Origin: Chamaea fasciata
Taxonomy: Eukaryota; Chordata; Aves; Passeriformes; Sylviidae
DNA length: 64,000 bases
Direction: 5' to 3'
NCBI GenBank assembly: GCA_029207755.1
Contig: JARCOQ010000002.1
Span: 116,578,583-116,642,582 of the forward strand
Part shown: piece by piece, positions 53,225 through 63,849 of the stretch
How the letters are laid out: the number at the start of each line of letters is the position of its first letter
Position numbering within the stretch: position 1 is the first letter of the stretch
Notes under the pieces: generated by a model
What the model was told of the DNA's origin: nothing
What the model saw: the letters and a program-made list of their open reading frames with translations, nothing else
Database searches by the model: none
Translations under genes and position numbers: made by a program

Positions 53225-54199
53225 ATGGAGCGTGACTCACGCCCCCCGTGGGAATTCAATGGCTCCTTCTATCAGCCCTCAGCTTTCCTCATGATGGGCA
53301 TCCCGGGCCTGGAGGCCCTTCACCCCTGGATCTCCATCCCTTTCTGTGCCCTCTACCTGACTGCTCTCCTGGGGAACTGCGTGATCCTGTTCATCATCAG
53401 GAAGACCCCCAGCCTCCACGAGCCCATGTACTATTTCCTGTCCATGCTGGCGGTCACCGACCTGGGGCTGGCCCTCTGCACCCTGCCCACCACCCTGGGC
53501 CTCTTCTGGTTCAACGTGCGCCGGATTGCCTTCGACGCCTGCCTCACGCAGATGTATTTCATCCACATCCTGTCCTTCATCGAGTCCTCCGTGCTCCTGG
53601 CCATGGCCTTTGACCGCTTCGTGGCCATCTCCCACCCGTTGAGGCACCCGGCCATCCTCACCAAGAGCACTGTGCTCAAGATCGGCCTGGCCATCGTGCT
53701 GAGGGGCATGGTGTCGCTGCTGCCCATCCCCTTCCTGCTCAAGAGGCTGACCTACTGCGGCAGGACGGAGCTGTCCCACTCCTTCTGCTTCCACCCCGAC
53801 ATCATGAACCTGGCCTGCGCGGACATAAAGGTCAATGTCTTCTACGGGATGATCGTTCTCTTGTCCACAGTGGGGATGGACTTCATCTTCATCGTGCTCT
53901 CCTACATCCTCATCATCAGGACCGTCGTCAGCCTCACCACCAGGGAGGAGTGTCTGAAGGCCCTCAACACCTGTGTCTCCCACATCTGTGCCGTCCTGGT
54001 GTTCTTCATCCCCATGATCGGCCTGTCCATGATCCATCGCTTCGGCAGGGACGTCCCTCCCCTCGTCAACACCTTGGTGGCCTACACCTACCTCACCATT
54101 CCCCCTGCCCTCAACCCTGTCATCTACAGCATAAAATCCACCCACATCCGGGAGGCCTTGCTCAGGGCCCTCTGCAGGAAGAGGGGCTCTGACTGGTAG
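53225..54199 (+). CDS. Class I olfactory receptor, OR51-like, intact
   Basis: This is a single-exon odorant GPCR of 324 residues. N12 (NGS) is a likely glycosylation site. Landmarks are MGIPGLEALHPWISIPFC leading into TM1, GNCVILFII in TM1, EPMYYFLSMLAVTDLGL in TM2, MAFDRFVAISHPLR ending TM3, SHSFCFHPDIMNLAC in extracellular loop 2, KALNTCVSHICAVLVFF in TM6 and PPALNPVIYSIKSTHIREAL in TM7. The HPWISIPFC and FCFHPDIMNLAC wording is typical of the OR51 family. The start at 53,225 gives the standard N-terminal length. Residues expected for coupling (DRF/ISHPLR, KALNTC, NPVIYS) are all present, so function is likely. The 3' flank turns into a 25-bp minisatellite 32 bp after the stop. Confidence 0.94.
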   Translation: MERDSRPPWEFNGSFYQPSAFLMMGIPGLEALHPWISIPFCALYLTALLGNCVILFIIRKTPSLHEPMYYFLSMLAVTDLGLALCTLPTTLGLFWFNVRRIAFDACLTQMYFIHILSFIESSVLLAMAFDRFVAISHPLRHPAILTKSTVLKIGLAIVLRGMVSLLPIPFLLKRLTYCGRTELSHSFCFHPDIMNLACADIKVNVFYGMIVLLSTVGMDFIFIVLSYILIIRTVVSLTTREECLKALNTCVSHICAVLVFFIPMIGLSMIHRFGRDVPPLVNTLVAYTYLTIPPALNPVIYSIKSTHIREALLRALCRKRGSDW

Positions 54200-54231
54200 T
54201 TTCCTCCACCAGCTCTGCCAGAAAGCGCTGA

Positions 54232-55575
54232 TGGACTGGGTCCTTTGTCAGGCCTCTAGGACTGGGTACTTTCTCAGACCCCTGGACTGGGTTCTCTGTC
54301 AGATCCCTGGACTGAGTTCTCTGTCAGATCCCTGGACTGGGTTCTCTGTCAGAGCCCTGGACTGGGTTCTCTGTCAGATCCCTGGACTGGGTTCTCTGTC
54401 AGAGCCCTGGACTGGGTTCTCTGTCAGAGCCCTGGACTGGGTTCTCTGTCAGAGCTCTGTCAGACTGGGTTCTCTGTCAGAGCCCTGGACTGGGTTCTCT
54501 GTCAGAGCCCTGGACTGGGTTCTCTGTCAGAGCTCTGTCAGACTGGGTTCTCTGTCAGATCCCTGGACTGGGTTCTCTGTCAGATCCCTGGACTGGGTTC
54601 TCTGTCAGAGCCCTGGACTGGGTTCTCTGTCAGAGCCCTGGACTGGGTTCTCTGTCAGAGCTCTGTCAGACTGGGTTCTCTGTCAGATCCCTGGACTGGG
54701 TTCTCTGTCAGATCCCTGGACTGGGTTCTCTGTCAGAGCCCTGGACTGGGTTCTCTGTCAGAGCCCTGGACTGGGTTCTCTGTCAGAGCTCTGTCAGACT
54801 GGGTTCTCTGTCAGATCCCTGGACTGGGTTCTCTGTCAGATCCCTGGACTGGGTTCTCTGTCAGAGCCCTGGACTGGGTTCTCTGTCAGAGCTCTGTCAG
54901 ACTGGGTTCTCTGTCAGATCCCTGGACTGGGTTCTCTGTCAGATCCCTGGACTGGGTTCTCTGTCAGAGCCCTGGACTGGGTTCTCTGTCAGAGCCCTGG
55001 ACTGGGTTCTCTGTCAGAGCCCTGGACTGGGTTCTCTGTCAGATCCCTGGACTGGGTTCTCTGTCAGAGCCCTGGACTGGGTTCTCTGTCAGAGCCCTGG
55101 ACTGGGTTCTCTGTCAGATCCCTGGACTGGGTTCTCTGTCAGATCCCTGGACTGGGTTCTCTGTCAGATCCCTGGACTGGGTTCTCTGTCAGAGCCCTGG
55201 ACTGGGTTCTCTGTCAGAGCTCTGTCAGACTGGGTTCTCTGTCAGAGCCCTGGACTGGGTTCTCTGTCAGATCCCTGGACTGGGTTCTCTGTCAGAGCCC
55301 TGGACTGGGTTCTCTGTCAGAGCTCTGTCAGACTGGGTTCTCTGTCAGATCCCTGGACTGGGTTCTCTGTCAGAGCTCTGTCAGACTGGGTTCTCTGTCA
55401 GAGCTCTGGGGCTGGTTCTCTGTCAGAGCCCTGGACTGGGTTCTCTGTCAGAGCTCTGTCAGACTGGGTTCTCTGTCAGAGCCCTGGACTGGGTTCTCTG
55501 TCAGATCCCTGGACTGGGTTCTCTGTCAGAGCTCTGGGGCTGGTTCTCTGTCAGAGCTCTGGGGCTGGTTTCCCA
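54232..55575. repeat. 25-bp minisatellite after the OR51-like gene
   Basis: About 50 units of 'ctgggttctctgtcagatcc' plus 'ctgga', with 'agagccctgga' variants and an inserted 28-bp form containing 'gctctgtcagactggg'. As 25 is not a multiple of three, the reading frame cycles every 75 bp and stays open (a 482-codon frame). There is no domain or splice support, so it is non-coding. Confidence 0.96.
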
Positions 55576-56428
55576 GTCAGAGCTGGTGGACTCTTGGTGC
55601 TCCATCCGTGCAGTCCAGGGGGAAGAACTGCAGATCCGTCCCCCAACCCAGAGCTGTGAATTTCCACGTCATGTCTTAGCGTGGTGCTTTCTCCCTTGCT
55701 GCAGACACCCCGGGATTAATGACACGTCCCAGCTGAGCACAGAGCATTTCTCATGAGGCCCTGCTGAGGGGCCCAGAGCTCTCTCAGCCCTTCTGAAAAC
55801 CATGCTCAGCCATCATCCGTGTGTCCAGAGGGCCGTGTCCCTCCCCAGTGAGAAAACAGCTGCTTGTGCATCTCCTTTGGATGTCTTTGAGTCTTACCAG
55901 CTTGCCAAGTCTAATTAACACCCCAGTCATTGTTCTGCGTTGGATGTCATGTATGTGCAGCATCTCCAATAAAATCCATCTATTCGTTGTGAAAGGTCAA
56001 AAGACTTGAGGAAGCCTTTTTATCTGTCCATGTGATGCTCAAAGGTTAGGTTGGAGTTGCCTAAAGTCTTCAGGGTGTGCTGCAGATGAGCAGGACTGTA
56101 TGAGCCAGGTGTGTGTCTGGATGGGCGCGGGGGTCTGCTGGGGCTGGCAGCTCTCTTGCAGAAAAACAAAAAAAAGGGAGTTCAAAAGCATTGTAGGAAT
56201 GGCCAAACTTCCTGACCCTCAGGCCCACGTGCTGCTGGTGCTGGTTGTGCCCCTCAGTGGGGTGGGAGGAGATCTCCGGGGACATCCACATCCCGCAGGT
56301 GGGAGAGGGCAGCATGTCCCAGCAGCTCCTTGCTCTGCTGGAGGCTGGCTCTGAGCCAGGCAGGCAGAAAGGTTCCCTGGTTCTCCTGGCCCGTGCCCAC
56401 CCACAGACAGAACAAAATGTCCCAAAAT
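55576..56428. other. Downstream flank of the OR51-like gene
   Basis: AATAAA at about 55,968 could end a long OR transcript that includes the minisatellite, which is speculative. No other gene or repeat is supported. Confidence 0.35.
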
Positions 56429-56429
56429 C

Positions 56430-56485
56430 ACAGAACAGAATCACAGAACCACCAGGGTTGGGAAAGAGCTCCCAGGCCTGTCACT
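56430..56485 (-). mobile_element. Short CR1 terminus
   Basis: 'agaatcacagaaccaccagg' followed by 'gttgggaaagagctc' is a reversed CR1 end of about 50 bp. Confidence 0.5.
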
Positions 56486-57430
56486 GATCCCTCACTTTGT
56501 CACTCGGACCAGAGCCACGCCCAGCTGTAAATATTTCATTCCTCCAAAGTGCAGAGCTGCAGTCCTGTGGATCTCAAACCACGTTTTGGCCGGTCTTGAG
56601 CACGGTGGAGAACGAGAAGCAGCAGTCAGTGTTTACCTTGGAAGGCTGGAGCAGCAGAGGCCCTGGGACAGCATCCCACCCCTGAACTGTCCTGGTTCTG
56701 ACACTGAGCACTTCACCAGCCCAGATCACTGACTTCCAATTCTGCTCCACATGTGCAGTAGCTGGAGAGGAAAAAATGGAGAGAAAAAATATTGCGGAAA
56801 CAGCTCCATAAAAAACCAGAGAGAGGGCAGGGAAGATTCCTAAGGGGAGGATTCCCAGGCCACAGTTTGCTCTCTGCTGGGCTAATTATCTGTGTCCCAG
56901 GGCCCCTTGCCCAGGGGAAACACCAACAGCCCCCAGGAGCTCAGCCTGGGGAGCAGCTCCCACTGGCACTGGGGAAGGGGAGAGCTCTGTTCAAATATCT
57001 CTGATCTAAACTGGAGCTTGCAGGGGAAACGAACAGAAGGGAACGACATCCAGGAGAAAAGAGCTTTGCCGTAGAGATGCCTGGCTTGCAGCATCCTCAC
57101 ACAGGATTCTGAAACCGATGACTGTGGACTCTGAGGAGATTCTGAGTCTGCTCCCACTCTGACAACCTCCAGAGTTCATCCCCGGGTGTCTGTGTTTCCT
57201 GGCTGCAGCTGTTCTCCAAAACGGCTCCGAAACAAAAAGCCCGAGGAGCCTCTGCCACAGTAAGGAAATGTTTGTGGGGGAGTTGGAGGGAAAAGTGTGG
57301 GGGACTTATCAGCACATCTGTCAGCACAGCTGGAGAGCAGGGTGGAGGGGGAATGAGAGAGGGACAGATAAAGGTTGGGAAGGGGAAGGGAAAGAGGGAG
57401 AAGGCAGAGAAGGAGAAAAGAAAGAGAAGA
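56486..57430. other. Intergenic, nothing assigned
   Basis: A purine-rich stretch occupies 57,355-57,440 ('gaaggggaagggaaagaggg'). Otherwise it is featureless. Confidence 0.4.
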
Positions 57431-57439
57431 AAGATGAGA

Positions 57440-57815
57440 GAGCTGGGGTCATTCAGCCTGGAGGAGAGAAGGCTCCAGAAGACCTCAGAGCCTCTTCCAG
57501 GGCCTGAAGGGGCTCCAGTGACTGGGGACAAGGCCTGCAGGGACAGGACACAGGGAATGGCTTCCCAGTGCCAGAGGGCAGGGCTGGGTGGGATCTGGGG
57601 CAGGAATTGTTCCCTGGCAGGGCGGGCAAGCCCTGGCACAGGGTGCCCAGAGCAGCTGTGGCTGCCCCTGGATCCCTGGCAGTGCCCAAGGCCAGGCTGG
57701 ACACTGGGGACAGTGGGAGGTGTCCCTGCCATGGCAGGGGTGGAAGGAGATGAACTTTAAGGCTTGTCCCAACCCAAACCATTCCATGGTTCTTGACGAG
57801 TCAAAGGTTGCACTC
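57440..57815 (+). mobile_element. CR1 LINE 3' copy, well preserved
   Basis: It begins 'gctggggtcattcagcctgg' and 'aggagagaaggctcc', loses a short internal piece near 57,518, and ends 'cccaacccaaaccattccat'. Confidence 0.92.
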
Positions 57816-58900
57816 AATGATCCTGGACTTCCAGCCTCAGTGATTCTGTGATTTACTGCTGGGGCTGCTGCTTGGGTCCCCCTAGGAAAACAAATCTGCC
57901 TTTACTGGTGTTCCAAAGGCATGGATCCAGTTTCCATCCGTGCAGAAATCCAGGCCCTCGCAGCGCCCGCTCTGCCCACCAGCAATCCCAAATCCTGAGC
58001 CACTTCTGAAAACCTGAGTACATTGATGGGTGCCAGAGAGTTAGAGATGAGCTGAAGCATCAGGGGTTGTTTCAGTGCCTGTCTCACAGCCCCCATTCCC
58101 TCAGGGAAATGCTCAGGAGGGCAGAAACTTTCCAGTGAGACTCAGGTAATTCCACCAGGCTGGCAGCTGAGGTGCCTCAGGACCCGCTGGTGATAACTGA
58201 GGCTCCCTGTTCATTCTGTTTGTGTCTTAATTCAAGGGCTTGGCTGCCAGCACCGTCCCTGGAATAGATTTTGGGCACGGTGACAGCAACAGTTCTCCCA
58301 CACTGTGTGTAAATCGGGTATAAAAAGCTACAGTGTGAGTCCTACTTGTTATACATCCGAGATGGAAAAGCCCCACGTCAGGGAGAACAGAGCCCGATGC
58401 TATTTTAGTCCTTCACCACAGATGTGCAATAAAGCCCCCGTGTTTCACAACCCAACATTGTTTATAAAATAACTCCGTTAATAACCTGCAGGGCTTGCCA
58501 TGAAGCACTTTGCATGGTTGATTTGCACAGGCTGGGCATGAAAGGAATGACCAAGAAGCTCAGGTTGTGCTTGACCTTGTGCTGCCCATGCAGGCAGGAG
58601 GGATGGTGGGTTTATTCCAGCGCAGGTACTGGCTTGGTGCCTGAAAACAGAAAAGTACCTAAAGCAAAGCCTTTAATGAATCTCCAGGCCATTATCCTTG
58701 GATCACAGCACTCCTGGAAAATCTACAGACACAGAATAAGGTGAATAATGTGATTTTTTTTCTCCTACAGATATTCAGGTTTTTCCATACATGTTTTTTC
58801 ATAGGATGAAAATCCGATTTGTACGTGCAAAAAATTCGAAAGATCCATGTCTGTCTGTGCCTGTGAGCTGTTCTGGGGAGGGCTGGGTCGTGGGAGGCAG
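57816..58900. other. Intergenic, nothing assigned
   Basis: Unique-looking sequence up to the assembly gap. No exon or repeat is recognised. Confidence 0.4.
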
Positions 58901-59000
58901 NNNNNNNNNNNNNNNNNNNNNNNNNNNNNNNNNNNNNNNNNNNNNNNNNNNNNNNNNNNNNNNNNNNNNNNNNNNNNNNNNNNNNNNNNNNNNNNNNNNN
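58901..59000. other. Assembly gap (100 N)
   Basis: Exactly 100 N residues, a conventional placeholder, so the true missing length is unknown. Confidence 0.99.
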
Positions 59001-59800
59001 TCATGTTTGTAGTCTGCGCTGGTACAGCTTCAGTCTTGGTATGACCTTTTCTGCTCAATTCAACCCCAATTTATTTCAAAATAAATACTTTCATTTAGGT
59101 GAGTTACAAAAGGTTCTCCTCTGGGACTTCAAGGCAGTTCTGTCCCCTGTCGTTTTTGGCATATTCTGGTTTAATAGATCTTCGAAGGGTAAAAAAGTTT
59201 CATGAAAATGAAAACAGTCTGTACCTGTCTAATGTGATTTGGGAAATGTGAATGAGTTTTTCGGAGGCGTTATGGGTCTAAACCCTTTTCAGGTGGCCAT
59301 GGCACTGCGAAATGGCTCCTGCTCATTCCCCATATGTTCCTTTCTTTCCTCTTGTGCTGAGAAAAAAAAAAATAATAAAGAAAAACGAATGAACCGCTCA
59401 GGAATGCTGGATTGTGTTTTCTACTCATTTATTTCTCAGAGAGTTAATAGAGCCTCGGAGGCATGATGGATTTCTCCTGGGTGCAGATACAAACTCACTC
59501 ACATCTTGCTTTCCAAAGTTTAGTCATGGAGTGTTTCTTTGCTGGGGAACAGAACGTGCTGGAACACGGCTGCTTGCTTGGCACTTGTCTTTGCCAATGA
59601 ATGTGCCAACCCTTTTCCTTCTGGAGTGCCCAGGGCTGAGCCCCCGGGTCACCTCTCCTGCAGCAGAAGGAAATCCCCAGCCAGGCCATGGGGACACCCA
59701 GCCCACATCTCCTCCATGAGCAGGGCCAGGGCCAGAGGTGGGGATGGTCCAGCTTAACTGGGAAGACTTGGGTTCACTGAAAAGGGAAGGGTTGGGACAA
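59001..59800. other. Intergenic, nothing assigned
   Basis: No supported gene or repeat between the gap and the GGGA array. Confidence 0.4.
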
Positions 59801-59803
59801 GGT

Positions 59804-60013
59804 GGGGGAGGGAGGGAGGGAGGGAGGGAGGGAGGGAGGGAGGGAGGGAGGGAGGGAGGGAGGGAGGGAGGGAAGGAGGGAGGGAGGGAGGGAGGGAGGG
59901 AGGGAGGGGGGGGGAGGGAGGGAGGGAGGGAGGGAGGGAGGGAGGGAGGGAGGGAGGGAGGGAGGGAGGGAGGGAGGGAGGGAGGGAGGGAGGGAGGGAG
60001 GGAGGGAGGGAGG
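59804..60013. repeat. GGGA tetranucleotide array
   Basis: About 210 bp of near-perfect AGGG units with one GGAAGG change near 59,872 and a short poly-G interruption near 59,908. Confidence 0.98.
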
Positions 60014-60139
60014 AAAAAGCAGGATGGGAGAGGTAGGAAGAGGATTGGGAGTCACAGGAGCCTGGAGGTGGCAACAAGGATGCACATGGGGTTGTAGCAG
60101 CTGGAGATCCCCTAGAACATCTCCTAGGAGATGACCTCC

Positions 60140-60494
60140 AAGTCTCTCCTCTCCTCTCCTCTCCTCTCCTCTCCTCTCCTCTCCTCTCCTCTCCTCTCCT
60201 CTCCTCTCCTCTCCTCTCCTCCTCCTCTCCTCTCCTCTCCTCTCCTCTCCTCTCCTCTCCTCTCCTCTCCTCTCCTCTCCTCTCCTCTCCTCTCCTCTCC
60301 TCTCCTCTCCTCTCCTCTCCTCTCCTCTCCTCTCCTCTCCTCTCCTCTCCTCTCCTCTCCTCTCCTCTCCTCTCCTCTCCTCTCCTCTCCTCTCCTCTCC
60401 TCTCCTCTCCTCTCCTCTCCTCTCCTCTCCTCTCCTCTCCTCTCTCCTCTCCTCTCCTCTCCTCTCCTCTCCTCTCCTCTCCTCTCCTCTCCTC
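60140..60494. repeat. TCTCC pentanucleotide array
   Basis: About 350 bp of CTCTC units with slips at 60,220 ('ctcctcctctcc') and 60,443 ('ctctctcctctc'). It joins directly onto the CR1 copy that follows. Confidence 0.98.
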
Positions 60495-60805
60495 AACTGG
60501 CCCAGGGGAGGCTCAGCTTGGCCAGCAGCAGGAATTTCCCCATGGAAAGGGTGCTCAGGCCTTGGCAGGGGCTGCCCAGGGAGCTCTGGAGTGCCCGTCC
60601 CTGCAGGTGTCACCTGGAGGTGGCACTCAGAGCTCCGGGCTGGGGACAAGGTGGGCACAGCTGGGACTGCCCGGGCTGGGAGGGATTTTCCAGCCTCAGG
60701 GATTTGGGGATCCTGGTCTAGTGGAAGATGTCCCTGCTCATGGCAGGAACTCGATGATCTATCAGGTTCCTTCCAACACAAACCCTTCTGTAATTCTATG
60801 ATGGC
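60495..60805 (+). mobile_element. CR1 LINE 3' copy
   Basis: It enters mid-element at 'aactggcccaggggaggctc' and runs to 'acaaacccttctgtaattct'. The 5' side is replaced by the pentanucleotide array. Confidence 0.9.
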
Positions 60806-61194
60806 TCTTGCATCTCCTCCAAATCCAAACATTGGAAGAAACCAGGCACAAGTCAGCAAAGCGCAGCCCTGTTTGCGAGGTCGTCGGCGCTGAGTGGGTT
60901 AAAAACTGCCACCTTCCCCGACTTGTGTCTCTAATCACGCCTGAGGCATCGGGGGAGATGCAGAGCTCCCTGCTGGGATGGATGTGCCAGGCACAAAAAC
61001 ATCTCTGCTCTCTGCAGAGCGGAGTCCCCCCTCCAGGGCGGCGGAGGCGGGTGAGCGTTTAGGGTTGGGGCGGCAATTCCCTGCTCTGCAGGAAGGGCTC
61101 GGGGGCCGCTGCTCCCCTGGGCAGCCCCACTCCCATCTCCCGTGGCCTTTGCCTGGCAGCTGCGCACCCTGTCCCCGTGCTCCCCACAGAAGAA

Positions 61195-61500
61195 TGAAGT
61201 TTCAGGTAGAGCACCTGTTGCATTTCTCTGGGGAATGGTTCTTCCCCCCAAGACCCCTAATGCCTGTAACCATTTGCTTTGACCTTTCCTTCCTTTCTTG
61301 ACCTAACTGGCTGAGGGCCAGCCACCCCTTCCTGAGTGGGAGACTAGATAAAGACCCTGTGTTTCCTTGTTCGCTCTCTTGCCTCCTGGAACCCTTCGAG
61401 AATAAACGCCTTGGAGTAATCCTGGGGTAAGAGCCTCTTTTGGAATCTTTTGTCCTGTCCCTCTGAGATATCCCTCCAAAGCCTCTCACTCAAGAAACTG
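61195..61500 (+). mobile_element. LTR-like element
   Basis: 'gactagataaagaccctgtg' (TATA-like), then AATAAA at about 61,401 ('cgagaataaacgccttggag') and an R/U5-like tail give the layout of a promoter-bearing LTR. No terminal inverted dinucleotides or flanking duplication were confirmed. Confidence 0.4.
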
Positions 61501-61812
61501 AGCTAGCCCGGGGGCTGCGGGGGGATATTTACAAGCACCATCCAGAGCGGCAGCTCAGCTGCCTGGGAGGAGGCGCAGAGGAAAATTGTCGGGACTTGTC
61601 ATTCCCGGGATGCTTAAAGCCTCATAGGAAAAAATGGGGAACATGCCCCGAGTGCAGGTGACCTCCAGCCCGGAGGACCTGTGAGGTTTCCAGCACAGCC
61701 CCGACAGCCCGGCCCCAGCTGGTGGCCGTGCTGGGATGGTCACGGGGTGACATCTGTCTGCGGGTGCAGCTGCAGAGCCCAGCTGGGTACACCAGCCCCC
61801 GGGGAGGAAAAG

Positions 61813-62030
61813 CCTGGGGGGGAGCTGGCCTGCATTGATGCATTGACCAGGATCGATGTCATTCGTGGCTTCTCCGTGGCCTTCCTGGTGACAGGGACTG
61901 ACCTGGTGCAGAGAGGCCCAGCTGAAAGCCTCCAGCACCTCCCACGTCTGTGTCATCCTGGCCTTTGACTCCCCTGCCCTCCTGGCAGCCCTGGCCCACT
62001 GCTTTGTGTTTATCTTCTTTTTTGCCTGAG
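61813..62030 (+). pseudogene. Class I olfactory receptor fragment (TM5-TM6)
   Basis: One frame reads ELACIDALTRIDVIRGFSV followed by AFLVTGTDL, the loop-2-to-TM5 region of a class I receptor. A second frame then reads REAQLKASSTSHVCVILAF and SPALLAALAHCF, the TM6 region. Part of intracellular loop 3 is deleted and the frame changes there. TM1-TM4 and TM7 are not recognisable. It is a dead gene remnant in the same orientation as the 53 kb receptor. Confidence 0.75.
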
Positions 62031-62044
62031 TTGGGATTAAATGC

Positions 62045-62615
62045 TTGGGATGGCATTTCTTGTTTGGACTCAGATGTTCATTTATTTTTATCTATGCTAC
62101 AGTCTCTCAAACTGTGAGTTCTACAGCACTTCAAGCTAACAAACCAGAAATGGAGCCGTGTCTCTTTCTCTACAAGGCCTGTTACGGATAAACTGTCCAA
62201 TTAAGAAATGACACCTGAATTATTTTGACTTTTAACCCAATAACCAACCACCCCTGGCCCACAGTGTGGACTTTTCTACCCCATTCCAAAACCCCACCCA
62301 GAGCATGGAGAAGAAGGTGAAAAAGAAGGACTCAGCCTCTGCCCTAAACCCTCCATCCTGCTTTCTCTCCATATTACTGTATTCTAAACCCTCCAGCTCT
62401 GAGTTTCCCACCCTGTGCTATCACACCCTTCTATCCAAACCCCACAGCCACAATCCCAGAGCTGTCACTCCATTTTGGGAGCCTTTTCCACAGCCTCAGG
62501 TGCAATGCAGTGTTTGCCTGGGGCTCAGTGCCTGCCAGTACAGAAAGGCTGGAATTCTCTGTGCCCAGGGTTCCAACAGGGCAGGAAACCAATCTGTCCC
62601 TGCTCGTGACCCCCC
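62045..62615 (-). mobile_element. LTR-like element (family A)
   Basis: It matches 905-1445 block by block: 'tacagtctctcaaactgtga', 'gaaggtgaaaaagaaggact', 'ccaccctgtgctatcacac', 'cacaatcccagagctgtcac' and 'ctgtgcccagggttccaac'. It has the same orientation as the copy in NUP98. Confidence 0.6.
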
Positions 62616-62654
62616 CCTCTGAACCACATCCTGCGAGGGGTGAGAACAAAGAAG

Positions 62655-62760
62655 ATCTGGGGCAGGGTGGTCATCCTCTTCCAGTGTGGGAGAATCTGAC
62701 CCAGATGGGTTTGACTCGATCGTTCTAAAGGTCTTTTCCAACCTTTTTGAATCTGTTTGC
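62655..62760 (+). mobile_element. CR1 LINE terminus, diverged
   Basis: It ends in 'aaggtcttttccaacctttt' and 'tgaatctgttt', the tail of an older CR1 type. Confidence 0.55.
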
Positions 62761-63125
62761 CCCTCAAACTGTGCTCATAATTTGCTGCAGCTGTGGGTAA
62801 ATTTAACGAGAGATAACACTGTGACTGTTCAGGGAGGTACCTCCCTATCCAGAGTTTAAGAGATCCATTCATGCAGAAATCACTTGATTCCCCCTCTGTT
62901 ATCGGTGTCCAGGAGGTTTCATCGATTATGTGATGGAACTTGGCACAGGAACTTTCAGTCTGACTTCTACACCTCTGGGAATGCAGAGTTCACCCCTCCC
63001 AGCAGTTAAACTCCCCACTGCTAGAATCCTTTCACAATTAAAAAAAAAAAAATCCTCTCCTGACTAATTATTTTCACTGTAAGGCTGAGCAGTTCTGAAA
63101 GACCTTCCTGCAGCAGATTTCATCT
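62761..63125. other. Intergenic, nothing assigned
   Basis: A poly-A run lies at about 63,040. No other feature is supported. Confidence 0.4.
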
Positions 63126-63129
63126 TATG

Positions 63130-63285
63130 CAGAGTGCTCGTGGACTGTGTGCAGGCATTTAAAAGCCCCATAAGAAAGGGGCACTTGGGGAGATGGGTTT
63201 GTGGTGGCCTTGGCAGTCTGATGCTTGTGGTTGGACCCAATGACTTTAAAGGTCTTTTCCAACCGAAATGACTCCATTATTCCAT
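63130..63285 (+). mobile_element. CR1 LINE terminus, diverged
   Basis: 'ttgtggttggacccaatgac' and 'aaaggtcttttccaaccgaa' are a classic older CR1 end. Confidence 0.7.
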
Positions 63286-63489
63286 GGGAAGGTGCCCAGA
63301 TGGGAATGGGGACCATCCTTGTAGAAGGAAATGGGTAGAATTCAATTTTAAGAATTAACCTTCTTTTTGTTAAGAAGGCGAGAATTGCAGCAATCCTGCG
63401 CTGGCAGATGCCAAACGTCCTGTGCAAACACAAAGCCTTCCAAAGAGATCAGGAATCCTCGCTGCTGCAGTTATTTGGAGCGACCTGTC

Positions 63490-63760
63490 ATGGGGACATC
63501 ATTGCTCACTGGACTGGACTGCACACACTGCACCCTGCGCAGGTGAGGCCCCACCTGCAGAGCTGCCCCAGCCCTGGGGCCCGGCACAGGGAGGACGTGG
63601 AGCTACTGGAGAGAGCCCAGAGGAGGCTCCAGGATGAGCAGAGGGATGGAGCAGCTCTGCTGGGAGGAAAGGCTGGCACAGCTGGGATTGTTCAGCCTGG
63701 ACAGGAGAAGCTTTGGGCTGAGCTCAGGGTGGCCTTGCAGGGCCTGAAGGAGCCAACAAT
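63490..63760 (+). mobile_element. CR1 LINE internal fragment
   Basis: 'aggtgaggccccacctgcag', 'gagagagcccagaggaggct' and 'gattgttcagcctggacagg' come from the region just upstream of the usual 3' end; the terminus is absent. Confidence 0.85.
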
Positions 63761-63849
63761 GACAATTGTCTGCAGGCTTCACAGAAAGAGGTGTTATATT
63801 CATTGTAATGAAGAATGTGTGAGCTCCCTCATGGCCAACATCCATTCCT

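Noticed and set aside
54231..55679. 482-codon open frame on the plus strand
   Set aside because: It lies entirely in the 25-bp minisatellite, where the frame cycles every 75 bp without stops. No domain, splice site or conserved flank.
59774..60859. 361-codon minus-strand frame with EERRGEERRG and PPSLPPSL
   Set aside because: Translation of TCTCC and GGGA microsatellites.
61555..61810. Upstream continuation of the OR fragment at 61.8 kb
   Set aside because: No TM1-TM4 motifs could be read in any frame.
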